A stretch of 42,054 bases of DNA from Phaeoceros laevis (GCA_049999765.1 JBNGIQ010009268.1:1-42054); one strand, 5' to 3'. Shown: positions 31,911 through 42,054, counted from the first letter of the stretch. Translations and numbers: made by a program. Notes: generated from the sequence alone by a model not told the origin.

Positions 31911-32587
31911 GTAGTTAGGATGCAAAGCCTGGAGTACCTTTTATTGTGGTTGATCTTTATGTTGTTATGTTAGATTCTATTGTTGGTGTCAGCGATCTGA
32001 TGGATGTTGGCATAGGTATAAGGCTTCAGTGTGGTTTGGCAGACCCTGGGGAAAGCCCTTAAAAGGTCCCTAAAACAGCTTGTGGCTTTAGAAGGTTCTG
32101 TAGGTCCGACCGTAGGGAAAGCCGAAGGTTCCTTAAACAGCCTCGTATGGCCTGAAGGCGTGATAGGTGCATCCGTGAGGGAAGCCGAATGCTCTCAGAA
32201 GACCTTTGGATTTGTCATGTGACACAAGACGAAGGCGCAAGTGGTTTTGGCGCCGTTGTGGTGGGACGAGCGTGAGGATTGTGGGCAGGACGAGAGGTCT
32301 GCCGTGCTGAAGGGCTTGTCAGCTACGGATTGCGAGGTGTTGGAGTGGAGTAATCTCAGGGGTTGGCCGTCGGCGACGGTGAAGGTGGTTTTGCACCTGT
32401 CAAGTGGCTAAGCGTGGGGTTTGTGGTAGTTTTGGTTGTGTCTAATGGAATGCAAGTCCTAAAAGGCAAGTTTAGTTGTATCTAGTGCCCATTTAGTCCG
32501 TTGTTGCTCATATATGAGTATCTGCGGGAACGAAACCTCTTATGCTACAATAGATAGGGGGATAAATTCTACTCTTCATTGTTGTAG
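31911..32587 (+). repeat. Dispersed repeat family R1, copy 3
   Basis: Same strand and order of landmarks as copy 1 (TTAGGATGC, GGGGAAAGCCCTTA, GAGGATTGTGGGCAGGACGAG, GGGAACGAAACC, GATAAATTCTAC). The far end reads ATTGTTGTAG rather than GTTGCTACA, so the terminus has decayed. A middle portion (near 32070-32200) contains an internal near-repeat of the TTAGAAGG..GGGAAAGCCGAA block. Confidence 0.85.
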
Positions 32588-34040
32588 GTCACTGGTTGGA
32601 GTACAAGGTGGAGAGATGGATGGGCTTTGCTTGCAGGGGAAGATGTGAAGGGAAAAACCCTATTCTTTATGGATAAGCATGAAAGTGATATGAATCTGAA
32701 GGGCAAGGACGAGGCACAACCAATGAAGCAAATATCATGAGCATCCTACCCCCCATAGCCAAAGTTGTGAGGCTTGGAAATTTAGCTTCAAATTTGGAGG
32801 GCCATAAAAAATGCGTTGAAGGTTCAATTGCACTCAAAGTGATTGCCACAGCTGCGTAACGATGAGGCAATTTTGAAAATATGCCTTGGAGCTTCATCTG
32901 ACATTTGTGGAAGAAGTTATGAATCTTTGAAGGTCCAGGGTTTGCAGGTGTGGAAGCTAGAGTTTGGAGTGCTAGGGAAGCTTTGCTTGAGCAATGACAT
33001 GGCCTTCCAAACTTGCAGGGAACATGAGCATGAAAACTGTGGAGTTTCCACGAAGGTCCCCCAAGGTTGTGCATGTAGATGGCAGTCTTTGGAAGAGACA
33101 AAAGCCGGCGATGGGAAGTGATCAATCCCACCTCCAGCTACAAGTCTTCTTGTAGATATGACTGCCGAAGGTATCAAGGGTTAGGAAAGATGACATGAGA
33201 AGAATTTGACAAAAGATTGGAGGCGTTGTGCAGGCAGGAGACTACCGCAAATGATTGTTTGTTTGTGAGAAAAGCTTCTGGAAGTTAGATGTCGGAAGTT
33301 ACAAGGCTTTTCCGGGCCAAGGATGGATGGTAGGCTCTCGTCATTGATTTGGTCACTCGTCTGGATTCCAAGGTTGAGGAGCCCTCATGCCCCCCGGTGA
33401 CTACACTCACTCTTCAACAACGTCGTTCCAAGCGTTGGCAAGAGATTCGTCTGCATGCAAATTTCCTTCGAATTGCTCTTCGTGAAATTTCTCTTGTGCA
33501 GGCAGCTCAGGGGTTCTACCTAGAAGAGTGCTTGGCTACAACCCACCTTTGGACTTGCACCCTTAGGGCTGTTTGTGCCTCCATTAGAGCAGGCAGACTA
33601 GGCTCCGTCGTGCTACCTCTAGTTTTGCATAGGCCGCCCAACCGCTTAGTGCTTTGGCGTCAGCCAAGTGTTGGGAAAAGGGAAGCGAACCTCCCTGCAA
33701 GATAAAGACCACCAATCCATGTAGCGCGCCACCAATGTGTCGGCGTGCAGGCTTCTTTGAAGTTAGAGATGAGAGGCCTCTCAAACCGAAGGGAAGGGAT
33801 TGCTGTACGACATGTGGTTGACAACCCAACGGAGGATATTCCAAGCAACCAAGAAGATGTGAAGAAAATAGGTGGTGACGAGAAAGGTAGATCTCCCAAA
33901 AAACAGAACATGACTACAGGCGAAACAACCGCAGCAGGCAACAACAAAGACCCCAAGAAGACTTGAAGGAAGGGAAATGAGAAGGATGATGAGTGCCGAC
34001 AGAGAAAGTAGTAGGCAGTAGGCGACTAGCAATGGTTGAG
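32588..34040. other. Unassigned, coding-like remnants
   Basis: Plus-strand pieces read like protein but are broken by stops: AKVVRLGNLASNLEGHKKC (about 32760), FDKRLEALCRQETTANDCLF (about 33208) and a 118-codon frame at 33349-33705 with RWQEIRLHANFLRIALREIS. A Lys-rich frame is at 33745-33966. No family is recognised. It could be a decayed host gene or captured fragments. Confidence 0.35.
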
Positions 34041-35483
34041 TTATATTTTAGGATTAGCAGCGATTGAAGCTTTGTTTTGTGTGATGTGAGTAGAGGTGGT
34101 AGGACCAGGGGAGCGATATTTTATCTCACCTCTCTCCTAGCTTGTGGTGTGAAGTGAGGACACTTGGCTTGTATGTGTCCTTGCGACATAGTGACCTTCG
34201 GACTAGATAAAGGTATATCTTATCCCAGAGATAAGGGTGATATGGCCCCTAGGTAAACCAACGAGAGCTAGTGGAGGGATTATGGTAGTGTGAGGGAGAT
34301 TTTCTCCCCTAGGAGGAGAGAGAGAGAAAGTTGCATGATCGACCATACCGCTTTTTCTTTACGAGCAATACTAACCACCCGGTTCAGCATCTCTACCACC
34401 TTGTACAATGCACATGTTTACTTTGTACTGGATGGCAGCCAGTCAGGCTCCCAAGTTACCCGCTACTATGGGTTACTCCAAACACAAGCATAAACATTTT
34501 AGGTTTGGTGACGATGGCCGTAAAATAGTCAAATGCTATTGGCATTGCCACGCATCCCGTCGGTGGGGAAGATTAATGTTGGCTACGTCCCGCGCGGTGT
34601 CGGACACTCCTGAGCCGTTGCCTGGTCCGTCCCGACAGAGACCGCTAGTTGCATGGAGCCTTCGAAAGGCACAACCATCATCCTGTCTGTCGCTCGGGTT
34701 CCGATATTCTCTCCTCTTCACATAAATTTAACATAAATCTTAGTGCGACAACTCCCCACCTCATGGGGTAAAATTTACTATGGACCATGAGGTGTAAAAG
34801 ATGCTAAGGAATTGCGGGGTGAAGCGAAATGCAGAAAGAGGGGCTGAGGTCCTTGAATATGAAGGTAAGTTTTTTTATGTTATCTATTCACTTTGGACCA
34901 TCAGGATTCCTTATTGTTATCGTGGATGGGGCTCGTAGGTTATTTACTGACAACACCGTCCGTTTCATCCAGTTTTATAGTGAAACTTAATAGTGAAACC
35001 ATGTAAGAAACTCGGGTGGGAGACTGCCTAACCAGACGTAGTCAGTCACGCGTTTAGGGGTAAGCTTCTGCACCTACGGGCTACAGTCTACGTTGAATTT
35101 TCTACATCTTTGCGGCAATCTTTTATTTCTGAAAGAGCGACTTTTACCTCTATCATCAATGCATGCATTGAAATGCAAATCACCCAAAACTATCCTGAAT
35201 CACTTGAGCAACAGATCCATCGACTTCAGGCGGCTGGTCCCCTTGTAACTGAGCTTCGACCAAGTTCAGCTCAAGGTTGTGGACACTCATTCACCAGTCG
35301 AAACCTCTGGAGTGTATGGAAGCAGCTGCCATCATGCTCGAAAGCTGTCTCAGGAGGAGGGATCCTCTTGTCCCATAGACCCCGTTCTAACATAACAAAC
35401 CTCACGAGCTTATGCTACTTTTGATGCTGGAAGCTCCTCCGATCACAAATCGCTGTCTAGCAAGAGCAGCTCCCGGCCCTATT
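34041..35483. other. Unassigned sequence and SnRK2 3' flank
   Basis: No gene is recognised. A frame at 34408-34725 contains SKHKHKHFRFGDDGRKIVK without a known family. The last few hundred bases should hold the 3' untranslated region of the SnRK2 gene; plus-strand frames there are antisense. Confidence 0.4.
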
Positions 35484-37353
35484 TTACATTGCGCACACAA
35501 ATTCCCCACTACTGTCTACATCAGGATCCACATCATTTTCCAGGTCCATATCATCTAGCGCCGCATCTCCCAGGTAGTGATCTATACCAGGGCCAGGAGT
35601 CCTGGCCTCTTGAATAATGTGCATAATCTCCTCAATTTTCTGAGGTGGATGATTTGGGTCTTCAAAATCATAACTCGAGTCTGCTGCATCTCCCAGGTCT
35701 GCAGGCAAATTCTTGAGAAACCATGGATGTCCTCTGATCTCGTTGATGGTAATTCGCTGCCAAGCAAGCACCGTTCAGGTCCTCAATTAGCACCCCTTCG
35801 CTAGACAGTGGCACTGCTGTAACTGTTAAAAATCAGAACGGTTGATCTTACTTTGAGGGGGTTGGCAACAAAGATTCGTGACAGAAGATGGCGACACTCT
35901 GAGGAAATGTGAACATAATCAGGTATCGAGTACTGGACACTCAGTATCCTCTGCATCCATAATAGTCAGATTAGTTTCAACACAATTCCGCGGCAAGTCC
36001 GGACACATACTCGGTCATGTTTATACAAACCCCAATTGTTTTCCGAAAGTTTCTGGGATCTTCAGGATCTTCAAATGGGTACGCCCCAACTAACATAACA
36101 TACAAAGTGACTCCACATGACCAGACATCCGCGATCTGAGTTTGACCAGGCAGAAAATCCCTCAATAATGATAACTTCCAGAATTCTCCCAGCCCACTGT
36201 ACAAGCAGAACGGCAAGCAATAGATGGAACACAAATGGTCAAGGAAAGAAGTCTTCTTGCCTTGCCATCATACTCCTTCTTGGATAGGACCTCAGGGGCG
36301 ATGTATGCTGGCGTTCCCACAGTAGATTTGGGTTGCGAGTGCAGTAGGGAGGACTGGCATGTTGAGAGCGAGATGTGGTGAGAATGAAGATGCACACGTG
36401 ATGCTTGTCCACAACCCCTAATTCCTGTTTCTAGACTCACCTCACACCAATTAAATATGTGACCAAATGAGTCCAAATCTAACCACACAAGCCAGCCTCC
36501 GTTAACCTGCTAGCCAGGATATGTCGGCAGGAAACCGGACCTCCATGGAGAGGATAAGAAAAACCGAACTCACCTTGGAGTAACCGAAGTCACAAATTTT
36601 CAAGCGAGGAGCTGGACTCCCGTCCAACAATGTATTCTCCAGTTTCAGGTCCCGATGACATATTTGCTGGTCAAAACATTGCCACTGCCATCAGCTGCCA
36701 CATCTTGGAGTGACACAAAAATGGGAAACCGTGATAGACTACAGTGTTAGCGATCTCACTACCAACTGCATGATACGCTTACCATGGAATGACAATAACT
36801 GACCCCCGATATGAGCTGCTGGAAGAAAAACCTAGCCTGATGAAAACACCGACACGACAGAATAATTCAGAAACCAAAGCAACCCAGCTCAATTCCTGCA
36901 TCTGAAAGACCACAGAAGTACACGTTTTGAGCATGTTCAGCGCAGAACCTCATCCTCACTGAATCGACCAGCATTGCAAATCCGCTCAAAGAGCTCCCCT
37001 CCAGCAGCGTATTCCATGACAATTGCAAGGTGGGTGGGGGTCAACATCACCTGGAGCAGATGCCGCAGCATGAGAAGCGATGACTGAGACAATGGAACAA
37101 GAGGCCTTTCAAGAAGCGCAAAAGCAGCACCGACCTCTTTGAACCTGACGATGTTGGGATGACGGAGGGAGCGATGATTGATAATCTCCCTCTGCACGTT
37201 CTCATCAATCTTCTCGCCGCGCTCTATGTACTTCACAGCAACCAGCTCTCTGGTCTTTTTGTCCCGCATCAAACGAGCCACCCCAAAATTGCCAGAGCCA
37301 ATGTCCCGGACTAGCTCGTAACGGTCCCCGTCGTGAAACTCGGGGAAGTCCAT
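35484..37353 (-). CDS. SnRK2 protein kinase, subclass III (OST1/SRK2E-like)
   Basis: Eight coding exons on the minus strand: 37353-37135, 37050-36949, 36836-36783, 36666-36574, 36353-36261, 36135-36031, 35950-35852 and 35756-35484. All junctions are phase 0 and give 345 residues. The G-loop is GSGNFG (19-24), catalytic Lys is K41 in VAVKY, the HRDLK loop is 129-133 and DFG 151-153. The activation loop [17 protein letters not shown] keeps the serine equivalent to OST1 Ser175. The end has the SnRK2 box (KIEEIMHII) and an acidic ABA box ending [12 protein letters not shown], diagnostic of ABA-activated subclass III, which binds clade A PP2Cs. These kinases act in cytosol and nucleus on SLAC1-type channels and ABF factors. 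Seven introns span 80-220 bp. Intron 5 is GC-AG. Intron 1 (84 bp) has no stop in frame. Exon 6 ends KTIG before an unusual GTTTGT donor. Confidence 0.93.
36136..36260 (-). other. SnRK2 intron 5, GC-AG type
   Basis: The donor reads AAG|GCAAGA and the acceptor CTCAG|ATC. A GT donor is not available at the position that keeps EYDGK joined to [12 protein letters not shown] introns are a known minor class and this donor matches their stronger consensus. Confidence 0.8.
37051..37134 (-). other. SnRK2 intron 1, in-frame and stop-free
   Basis: The intron runs GTCGGT to CTCCAG, 84 bp, exactly 28 codons with no stop. Retention would insert 28 residues between FKE (end of strand beta-4 region) and VMLTPT without changing frame. 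Homology to other SnRK2 proteins supports its removal. Confidence 0.75.
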
Positions 37354-39060
37354 GCCGAACAGTCTTGCGGTAGCCGCAACCTAGAACGAGAGCCGCAATC
37401 CACTGGCTCTGCAATATGAGGTCAGACATGCAGCAGACGCCTTGAGAGCTCCTCTTGCAAAAATGCGAAGGGATAGAGTTATCACAAGCCTCAGGGAAGG
37501 GCAGCTACCGTGGTACAAAGCAACAAGCACATACAGAAGCCTCCTGCACATTCGCAGGCGGGCCACGATGATGCACAGACCGAGGGAGGAATTAGCAGGC
37601 CGACCTGCTGGAGCCCCGATGAGGTCCCGGCCGACGCCTTCCCTTGAGTTACGTGGCAGGAAAATCGGGAAGCTTCATGGCTGGTATTTAGGCCGTGTGG
37701 TGAACTTCCGAGCTCCGTCAAGCAGCGAACGAGAACAATTGCTCAAAGGTGAGCCCCGATTGTCCCAGCGCGCCTGGCGTGATGATCCGAGCTGAGGCGC
37801 CGGAGCCCAGTGCAATTGGCAGCATTCAGCGCAGCAGTTGAGGCCACATGATCCCCGGCCAGATCTGCACACCAGGTGCCGCTGGTCAGAGGCATTCTGG
37901 AGACCTTGCCGCAGGGCAGCCGGTAATTGTGCGGGACCAAAGGAAGCAGGCAGCGAAGCGCTCGGGGCAGGGCAAAGCCAGGAGCAGATAGAGAAGGTAA
38001 AATGACAGGATGAATCCACCTGAAGAAAGCTCCTTCCTGCAGTGGAACCCGAGGGCATGCCCAGCGGTGACGAGCCCCCCGCCAACACCCCTGGTCTCGC
38101 TTGCACCCGATGATGCTGCCGCTGCTCCTCCCTCAGCTGCTACTGCTGGCTGCTGCGCGTCTCTTTCCACCGCTGCCTCTCGGCCAGGTCAGGCCCCGGT
38201 TAACAGTGGCAGGTTCGAACCCGCCTGGCACAATACATGTACATTATTAGCGTGTAGTCGCCGGACGGACTACGGCCGCGTGGCAAAACCCGGCGCAACA
38301 GCATGGAAACGTCCACTCGTCATGTTACAAGCGGGGCCGGGTGTGTTTTCGCGCGCCACCGCGCGGCGCCACCGAGCGGCCGGACGAGCTCCATCATCAT
38401 AGACCTGCTAGTGCCCTCTGCTACACGTGATACACGGTCAGGGCATCCATATCCCCTGGTACACTACATGCGGTGTTAATTCGCCTGTTAATTCCGTCTA
38501 ATCTTAATTTTACTCCCCGACAGAGCACGCACCCGTACTTCTATATGCCAGATGATTTTGATAAATGATGAACCTCTTGGATTAACCGGGACGACAAAAA
38601 TCCCTAAATGGTGAACCTACCCCTCCTCTCCTCTTATTAGTCACACCTTGTGTGTACATGTTATTAGGCTCGTAATCTATCAATCTATTTTTCTCTCTCT
38701 CTCTCCACCCCTATGGCCTGACATGTACGATTGCTTGGGTGGCATTGAAGCGCCATTGGCGGTAGCCATGACCCCCCTTCATGCGCAACTAGTTATCGAT
38801 CCAAACCCATCCGCACTACGTATTCCGGTCTTCTGCAAGAGTCCTTGCACCCGCCTGGTTTGCAACTTTGTATCCCACCTAGACTACATGCGCTTGGTCC
38901 ATCCTCGCGCGGTTGGCAGCACGCCTGCCTCAGCGCTAGGACTTCAATACATCCGGCCTCACCTAGGATTTAGAACAGTCAACAGGTCCTACTAGGAGGA
39001 TTCAGAACTTCATAACATCCGCGGCTACCATGCCGTCGCTAGAACACCATTGCCTACACT
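37354..39060. other. SnRK2 upstream region and unassigned sequence
   Basis: The first part (to about 38400) is GC-rich and should hold the SnRK2 promoter and 5' untranslated region. A possible 5' acceptor GTTCTAG (about 37381) is near the start codon. A B-box-like GGTTCGAACCC is at about 38211. Further on there is a (TC)n run near 38692-38706. No gene is recognised. Confidence 0.4.
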
Positions 39061-39358
39061 TCGTGCGTTCAAACCCGGGTTGCAGCAACGTAGTTAACGC
39101 GTACGTAAGTAACGCGTAAAGCGCGTTCCAAACGCGTTAATAATTTTCGAGCAGTTTCTTTAAGGGGTAGAGTCCCCCTTAGTTAATGGAAACGCGTTTC
39201 TGTCCGTAAAGAAATGCGCGAAACGTGTTTCTGCGTTTTTGAGTTTCGAGTTTCTGAGCCTTTTTAGAAAAATTCGTGGGAGGAATAAAAAAAACTTTCG
39301 AAAAAGGGCGAAATGTCCTATGGTGAAATCCGAACGGCGTTTCGATTTTCGCTAGAGG

Positions 39359-39395
39359 TGACGTCACGACGTCGACTAGTAGCGTGAGTCACGTG
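39359..39395. promoter_or_regulatory. Cluster of ACGT-core palindromes
   Basis: TGACGTCA (39359-39366), GACGTC (39368-39373) and CACGTG (39390-39395) lie within 37 bp. These are bZIP or bHLH recognition sites in plants. No adjacent gene start is evident, so a regulatory role is not shown. Confidence 0.45.
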
Positions 39396-39449
39396 CCCTA
39401 TCGGTCGCGCTACCAGTCCGCGTACTTGTAGCGCTACTCTTTTTGAGGA

Positions 39450-39471
39450 CTTACTAGTTACTACTAGTAAG
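39450..39471. repeat. Short perfect hairpin
   Basis: CTTACTAGT pairs with ACTAGTAAG across a 4-base loop (TACT). Nothing more can be said. Confidence 0.8.
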
Positions 39472-39640
39472 TTAAAAACTTAGTAACTACTATATATATT
39501 TAAAAAAATTTAAAAACATCCTACTCCCGTTTCCATAGAAAAAGAATCCAAAAATTCAGAAACGTTCAGAAATGTTAGAAACTCGTTTCCGTTTCTGAAC
39601 GTTTCTTCCCAAACGCAACTAAGGAGTCCCGGTAGACTCG

Positions 39641-40055
39641 TATCAAAGTATAAAAGGAATCTTAGTAGTCCGAATACTTTTTATGAGGAGTCCCATAGAC
39701 TCCTATATCAATGGTCGGAATATCGTGGACTCCGTAGAGGAAAGGTGGCGGGTGGGTTGGTGGTTCAACCTCGGCAGCAGGCAGATGCACTTCAGATAAA
39801 ATTCCCTAGATAATTCCGTAGATAAAATCATCCGAGTAGATTAAACGTGTTAACCCGCAACCAAGTATATGTTTGGCCGGTATTAACCGGTCGCTGGGCA
39901 GTGACCAGCGCTTCGAGACATGGCACGGGCGGGGGCGAGGACATTAAGCACACCAGAGGCAAAACTAACTATGTTCAGGTCTTGCGCGACTATGTCTCGG
40001 GCAGCCAAATTATGTCAAGGGCAGCGTCATTATCTTAGGGGCAGATCAGGCCCAA
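39641..40055. other. Unassigned sequence
   Basis: Repeated GGAGTCC-type words (39627, 39685, 39730) are seen. No gene is seen. Coding-like sequence of a LINE remnant begins at about 40056. Confidence 0.4.
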
Positions 40056-40510
40056 AATCCGCTACACGGTATGGAGAATGTATCAAGCTGTCCTCCCCAA
40101 TGGAGACCGCTATGACGACCATCTGGCAGCTAGGGGACAACAATTCTGCAGCACATGCCCAAGACAGGTGCCCCAAAAAAGCCAACACATATTCTATACC
40201 TGCAGATTTGCCAAGTTGATATGGGGATGAATTGAAGCATGGTTGAGGAACCTTTATCCACGAAGCAACTACAGAATCCAACAAAAGATCAGCCTTATTT
40301 GTTTTGAATCCGAGACTGCAGCGACCCCTTCTTAAACAGCAGTGGCGGCCAGCCTTATGGTCCAACACCTTGTTCATGCTTTGGACTAATTGGACGGCTT
40401 AAGTATATGGTGGGGAAGAGTCAAAATCCTTCAATATGTTGCTCTGTAACATATGGGAAGGGCTCGTTACGAAAGGACAAGTGTTGAAAAAGAGAGCACC
40501 AAAGAAATTT
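40056..40510 (+). pseudogene. LINE C-terminal zinc-finger (zf-RVT) remnant
   Basis: Plus-strand frame from about 40071: VWRMYQAVLPNGDRY, then CSTCPRQVPQKSQHIFYTC and RFAKLIW. The CX2C...HX4C pattern followed by FAKLIW is the zf-RVT module at the C terminus of plant LINE RT proteins. A TGA follows directly after LIWG, but coding-like sequence goes on (AWLRNLYPRSNYRIQQK; then FMLWTNWTA, NIWEGLVTKGQVLKKRAPKK). It is an isolated, dead fragment; endonuclease and RT are absent. Confidence 0.75.
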
Positions 40511-40629
40511 AAACAAAACGATTGCAGCGAAGGTGGAATCTACCTTGGTGTCGGTGTTACAGGCCGGGCACACAATTGCCCCTGGATTCTCCTCCCAAGA
40601 AGATGATCCATCAGTGGATAGTATCAGGA

Positions 40630-41640
40630 GAAGCCATAAAAAATCTGGAGCTCAGGCTAACTCTGGAGTTGCAACAATATCACATTCGCGAAGAGGCTAA
40701 CAGTAAAAACTAGGTTCCTGATTTACGCTTCCAGGTCTCAGATGTGTGTCCCAGCAGCAATTGCAAAACCCTTTTGGAGCCCTTGCTGACTCTTGAACTG
40801 CAGCATGCCACTTTCACTATGATGTCAGCATAAAGAGCCAGGCTCCAGATGTACGTTCTAACAACAAGCTCCAATGGCAGCAGAGAAGAAACGGATCGAG
40901 GAGCCAGAATTCAGATGTGTTTCCTAACAGTCAGAGCACAAATGATTTGGAGTCTATGTTGAGCCCTGGGCTGCAGCTTCATTCCACTTACAAAGGATTT
41001 AGAATGAGGAGCTTGGCTCCATCTATTTGTCATCGTAGTAAGCTCAAATGGCAGCAGAAATGGACCAAGACAGAGAACCGGCCTCTAGATGGTTGCAGTA
41101 ACAGCTGGTCCAACTGGAAGCAGAGCTGGCACGGGACGAAGTACCAGGCTCCTGTTGTGTATTGCAACAGTAAGCACATACGGACTCTGGGGCTCTTGCT
41201 TAGTTGTGATCTGTAGCTATACCATAATCATGAAGGAGTTAGAATGAAGAGCCAGGCTCTAGCAACAAGTCTCATCACCCAGCTCAAACAGAGACAGAGA
41301 TGGAACGGGACGAAGAACCAGTCTCCTGATGTATGCTTCAACAACGAATTCGCAAGGAAGCAGAAACGGAATGGGAAGAGGAACCAGGTTGCTGACGTGA
41401 ATAACAGCAGCAAACACAAACGGAGTCTGGAGTTTTTGCCTTTTTGTGAACTGCAGCTACACCTCAATCATGCAGGTGTTAGAAGGTGGAAACAGATCCC
41501 AGAAGCTCGTCTTAGCAATAAGCCCTTGCAGAGGCTAAGACGGAACGAGATGAAGGGCAAGGTTCTAGATGGGTGCATCAATAGCGAACTCAAAAAGAAG
41601 CAGAAACGGAACGGGAAGGGAGCCGAGAGGATCATACCAA
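40630..41640 (+). repeat. Degenerate coding-like tandem repeat array (~170-240 bp units)
   Basis: At least five copies of a block begin GGAGTCTGGAG or similar and run into GAACTGCAGCT.CA, at about 40650, 40776, 40949, 41182 and 41422. Between these are AAGAGCCAGGCTCC, TCTAACAACAAGCTC and GCAGAAACGGAACGGGA words. In translation the unit gives LELxLxxELQLHxNHxGV, KNQ.PD.C.NS and KQKRNGK, so the 240 bp unit corresponds to about 80 residues. A 173-codon frame covers 41244-41765. It follows the zf-RVT remnant and may be a tandemly duplicated LINE tail or a decayed repeat-protein gene. Confidence 0.7.
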
Positions 41641-41722
41641 CCGCCGGCTTCCCTGCAGCAGGAAAGGCCAGCGACAAATCCGCCTGCCACAAACCCAAAT
41701 TTGGAGGTAAAAACCTGCCACC

Positions 41723-41774
41723 TGCCCAACGCGTTGGGCAATTGCATTCAAGACGTACGTCTTGAATGCAATTG
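41723..41774. repeat. Two abutting perfect palindromes
   Basis: An 18-bp perfect palindrome (41723-41740, centre AACG|CGTT) overlaps by two bases a 36-bp perfect palindrome (41739-41774, centre GACGT|ACGTC, outer ends CAATTG). Together they make 52 bp that can extrude as two hairpins. They lie about 145 bp upstream of the right-edge start codon. Confidence 0.95.
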
Positions 41775-41917
41775 TCACTTTCTGCCGCCATCTGCCTTGT
41801 TTAGATTCTTAGCTAACCCCTGGCCAAGGGTTAGACGCAGCTCGACCCCTAGCTAGCAGCCGTGGCCACCTCCTCTCCAGAATCCCGGCCCTCCACTCCC
41901 CCCTTCCCGCGCAGCTC

Positions 41918-42054
41918 ATGTCCCGCACCCTCCTCCTCCCACAAGCTCACTTTCAAGTCTCCTTCCAAGTTCCATTTCGCCTCCGCACCCCCCCTTCATT
42001 CACTCTCCCCCTCGTAGCCTCTCAGCCCCAACATTCTGCTATGGCGGCCTCTAG
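41918..42054 (+). CDS. 5' end of a gene with plastid-transit-like N terminus (partial)
   Basis: An ATG at 41918 opens a frame that stays open to the window edge (45 codons). It begins MSRTLLLPQAHFQVSFQVPF and is rich in Ser, Leu, Pro, Thr and Arg with no acidic residue, as expected of a chloroplast transit peptide. A second in-frame ATG at 42041 (GCTATGGCGGCC) is in stronger context and would start MAAS, also typical of plastid proteins. The C/T-rich upstream sequence looks like a plant 5' untranslated leader. The protein itself lies outside the window, so function is unknown. Confidence 0.55.
   Translation, partial: MSRTLLLPQAHFQVSFQVPFRLRTPPSFTLPLVASQPQHSAMAAS

Larger units (their letters stand above)
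39061..39640. repeat. Motif-rich non-coding block (CGTTTC/GAAACG and AACGCGTT)
   Basis: AACGCG and GAAACG/CGTTTC words recur many times, for example near 39095-39140, 39188-39240 and 39555-39615. TAGTTAACGCG at the left and CGCAACTAAGGAG at the right are weakly inverted relative to each other. Clustered subterminal motifs are typical of non-autonomous hAT-like elements, but no exact TIR or 8-bp target duplication was seen. Confidence 0.4.

Noticed and set aside
35110-35424. A plus-strand gene of 104 codons
   Set aside because: It is antisense to the SnRK2 3' flank and has no recognisable domain.
38195-38235. A tRNA gene around GGTTCGAACCC
   Set aside because: No matching acceptor 5' strand or D-arm lies at the right distance upstream.
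38010-38402. A plus-strand gene of 130 codons upstream of SnRK2
   Set aside because: Low-complexity Ala/Pro/Ser composition typical of GC-rich sequence, with no motif. It lies in the likely SnRK2 promoter.
1-42054. CRISPR arrays, operons, phage or other bacterial systems
   Set aside because: Gene structure, introns and element types are those of a plant nuclear genome. The short tandem repeats lack regular unique spacers.

Overview
The window reads as nuclear DNA of a land plant (or close algal relative) with a large, repeat-rich genome. The evidence is a multi-exon subclass III SnRK2 kinase gene, an X8 (CBM43) cell-wall domain exon, an uninterrupted plant-type delta-12 fatty acid desaturase frame, and many plant-type Copia elements and LINEs. 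The short introns (80-220 bp) and an algal-like HECGHQ first histidine box would suit a non-seed plant, but I cannot name the species. Three runs of N (17040-17139, 18443-18842, 22073-22172) are assembly gaps.

Layout. 1-5900 is repeat-rich: a ~680 bp dispersed repeat (R1), a decayed Copia reverse-transcriptase (RT) piece, tandem duplications, and a pair of ~200 bp inverted arms around a 1.3 kb core with a tRNA-like SINE head. 5948-7072 (+) is a FAD2-type desaturase. 7965-15945 is a nested structure: an old Copia fragment split by a younger 6.8 kb Copia (8430-15228, minus strand) with near-identical LTRs, a TGTGC target duplication, a tRNA-Met-type primer site and a long leader. 16745-18442 holds a self-complementary short-repeat array, a partial X8-domain gene and R1 copy 2. 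18900-21760 and 24964-27112 are two more defective Copia elements. 27113-30970 is a defective LINE containing a 155 bp inverted duplication. 31144-32587 has an orphan reading frame and R1 copy 3.

35484-37353 (minus) is an SnRK2 (OST1-like) gene in eight coding exons. 37354-41917 is non-coding or decayed sequence, including a LINE zinc-finger remnant, a coding-like ~80-residue tandem repeat array and two abutting perfect palindromes. A new gene with a plastid-transit-like N terminus begins at 41918 and leaves the window.

The host genes (desaturase, X8 protein, SnRK2, right-edge gene) look unrelated in function. They are islands in transposon sequence, with no shared operon or pathway. No wholly new system was evident. 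The most distinctive signals are the LINE inverted duplication, the R1 family, the double palindrome, the coding-like repeat array and the leader frames of the Copia elements.
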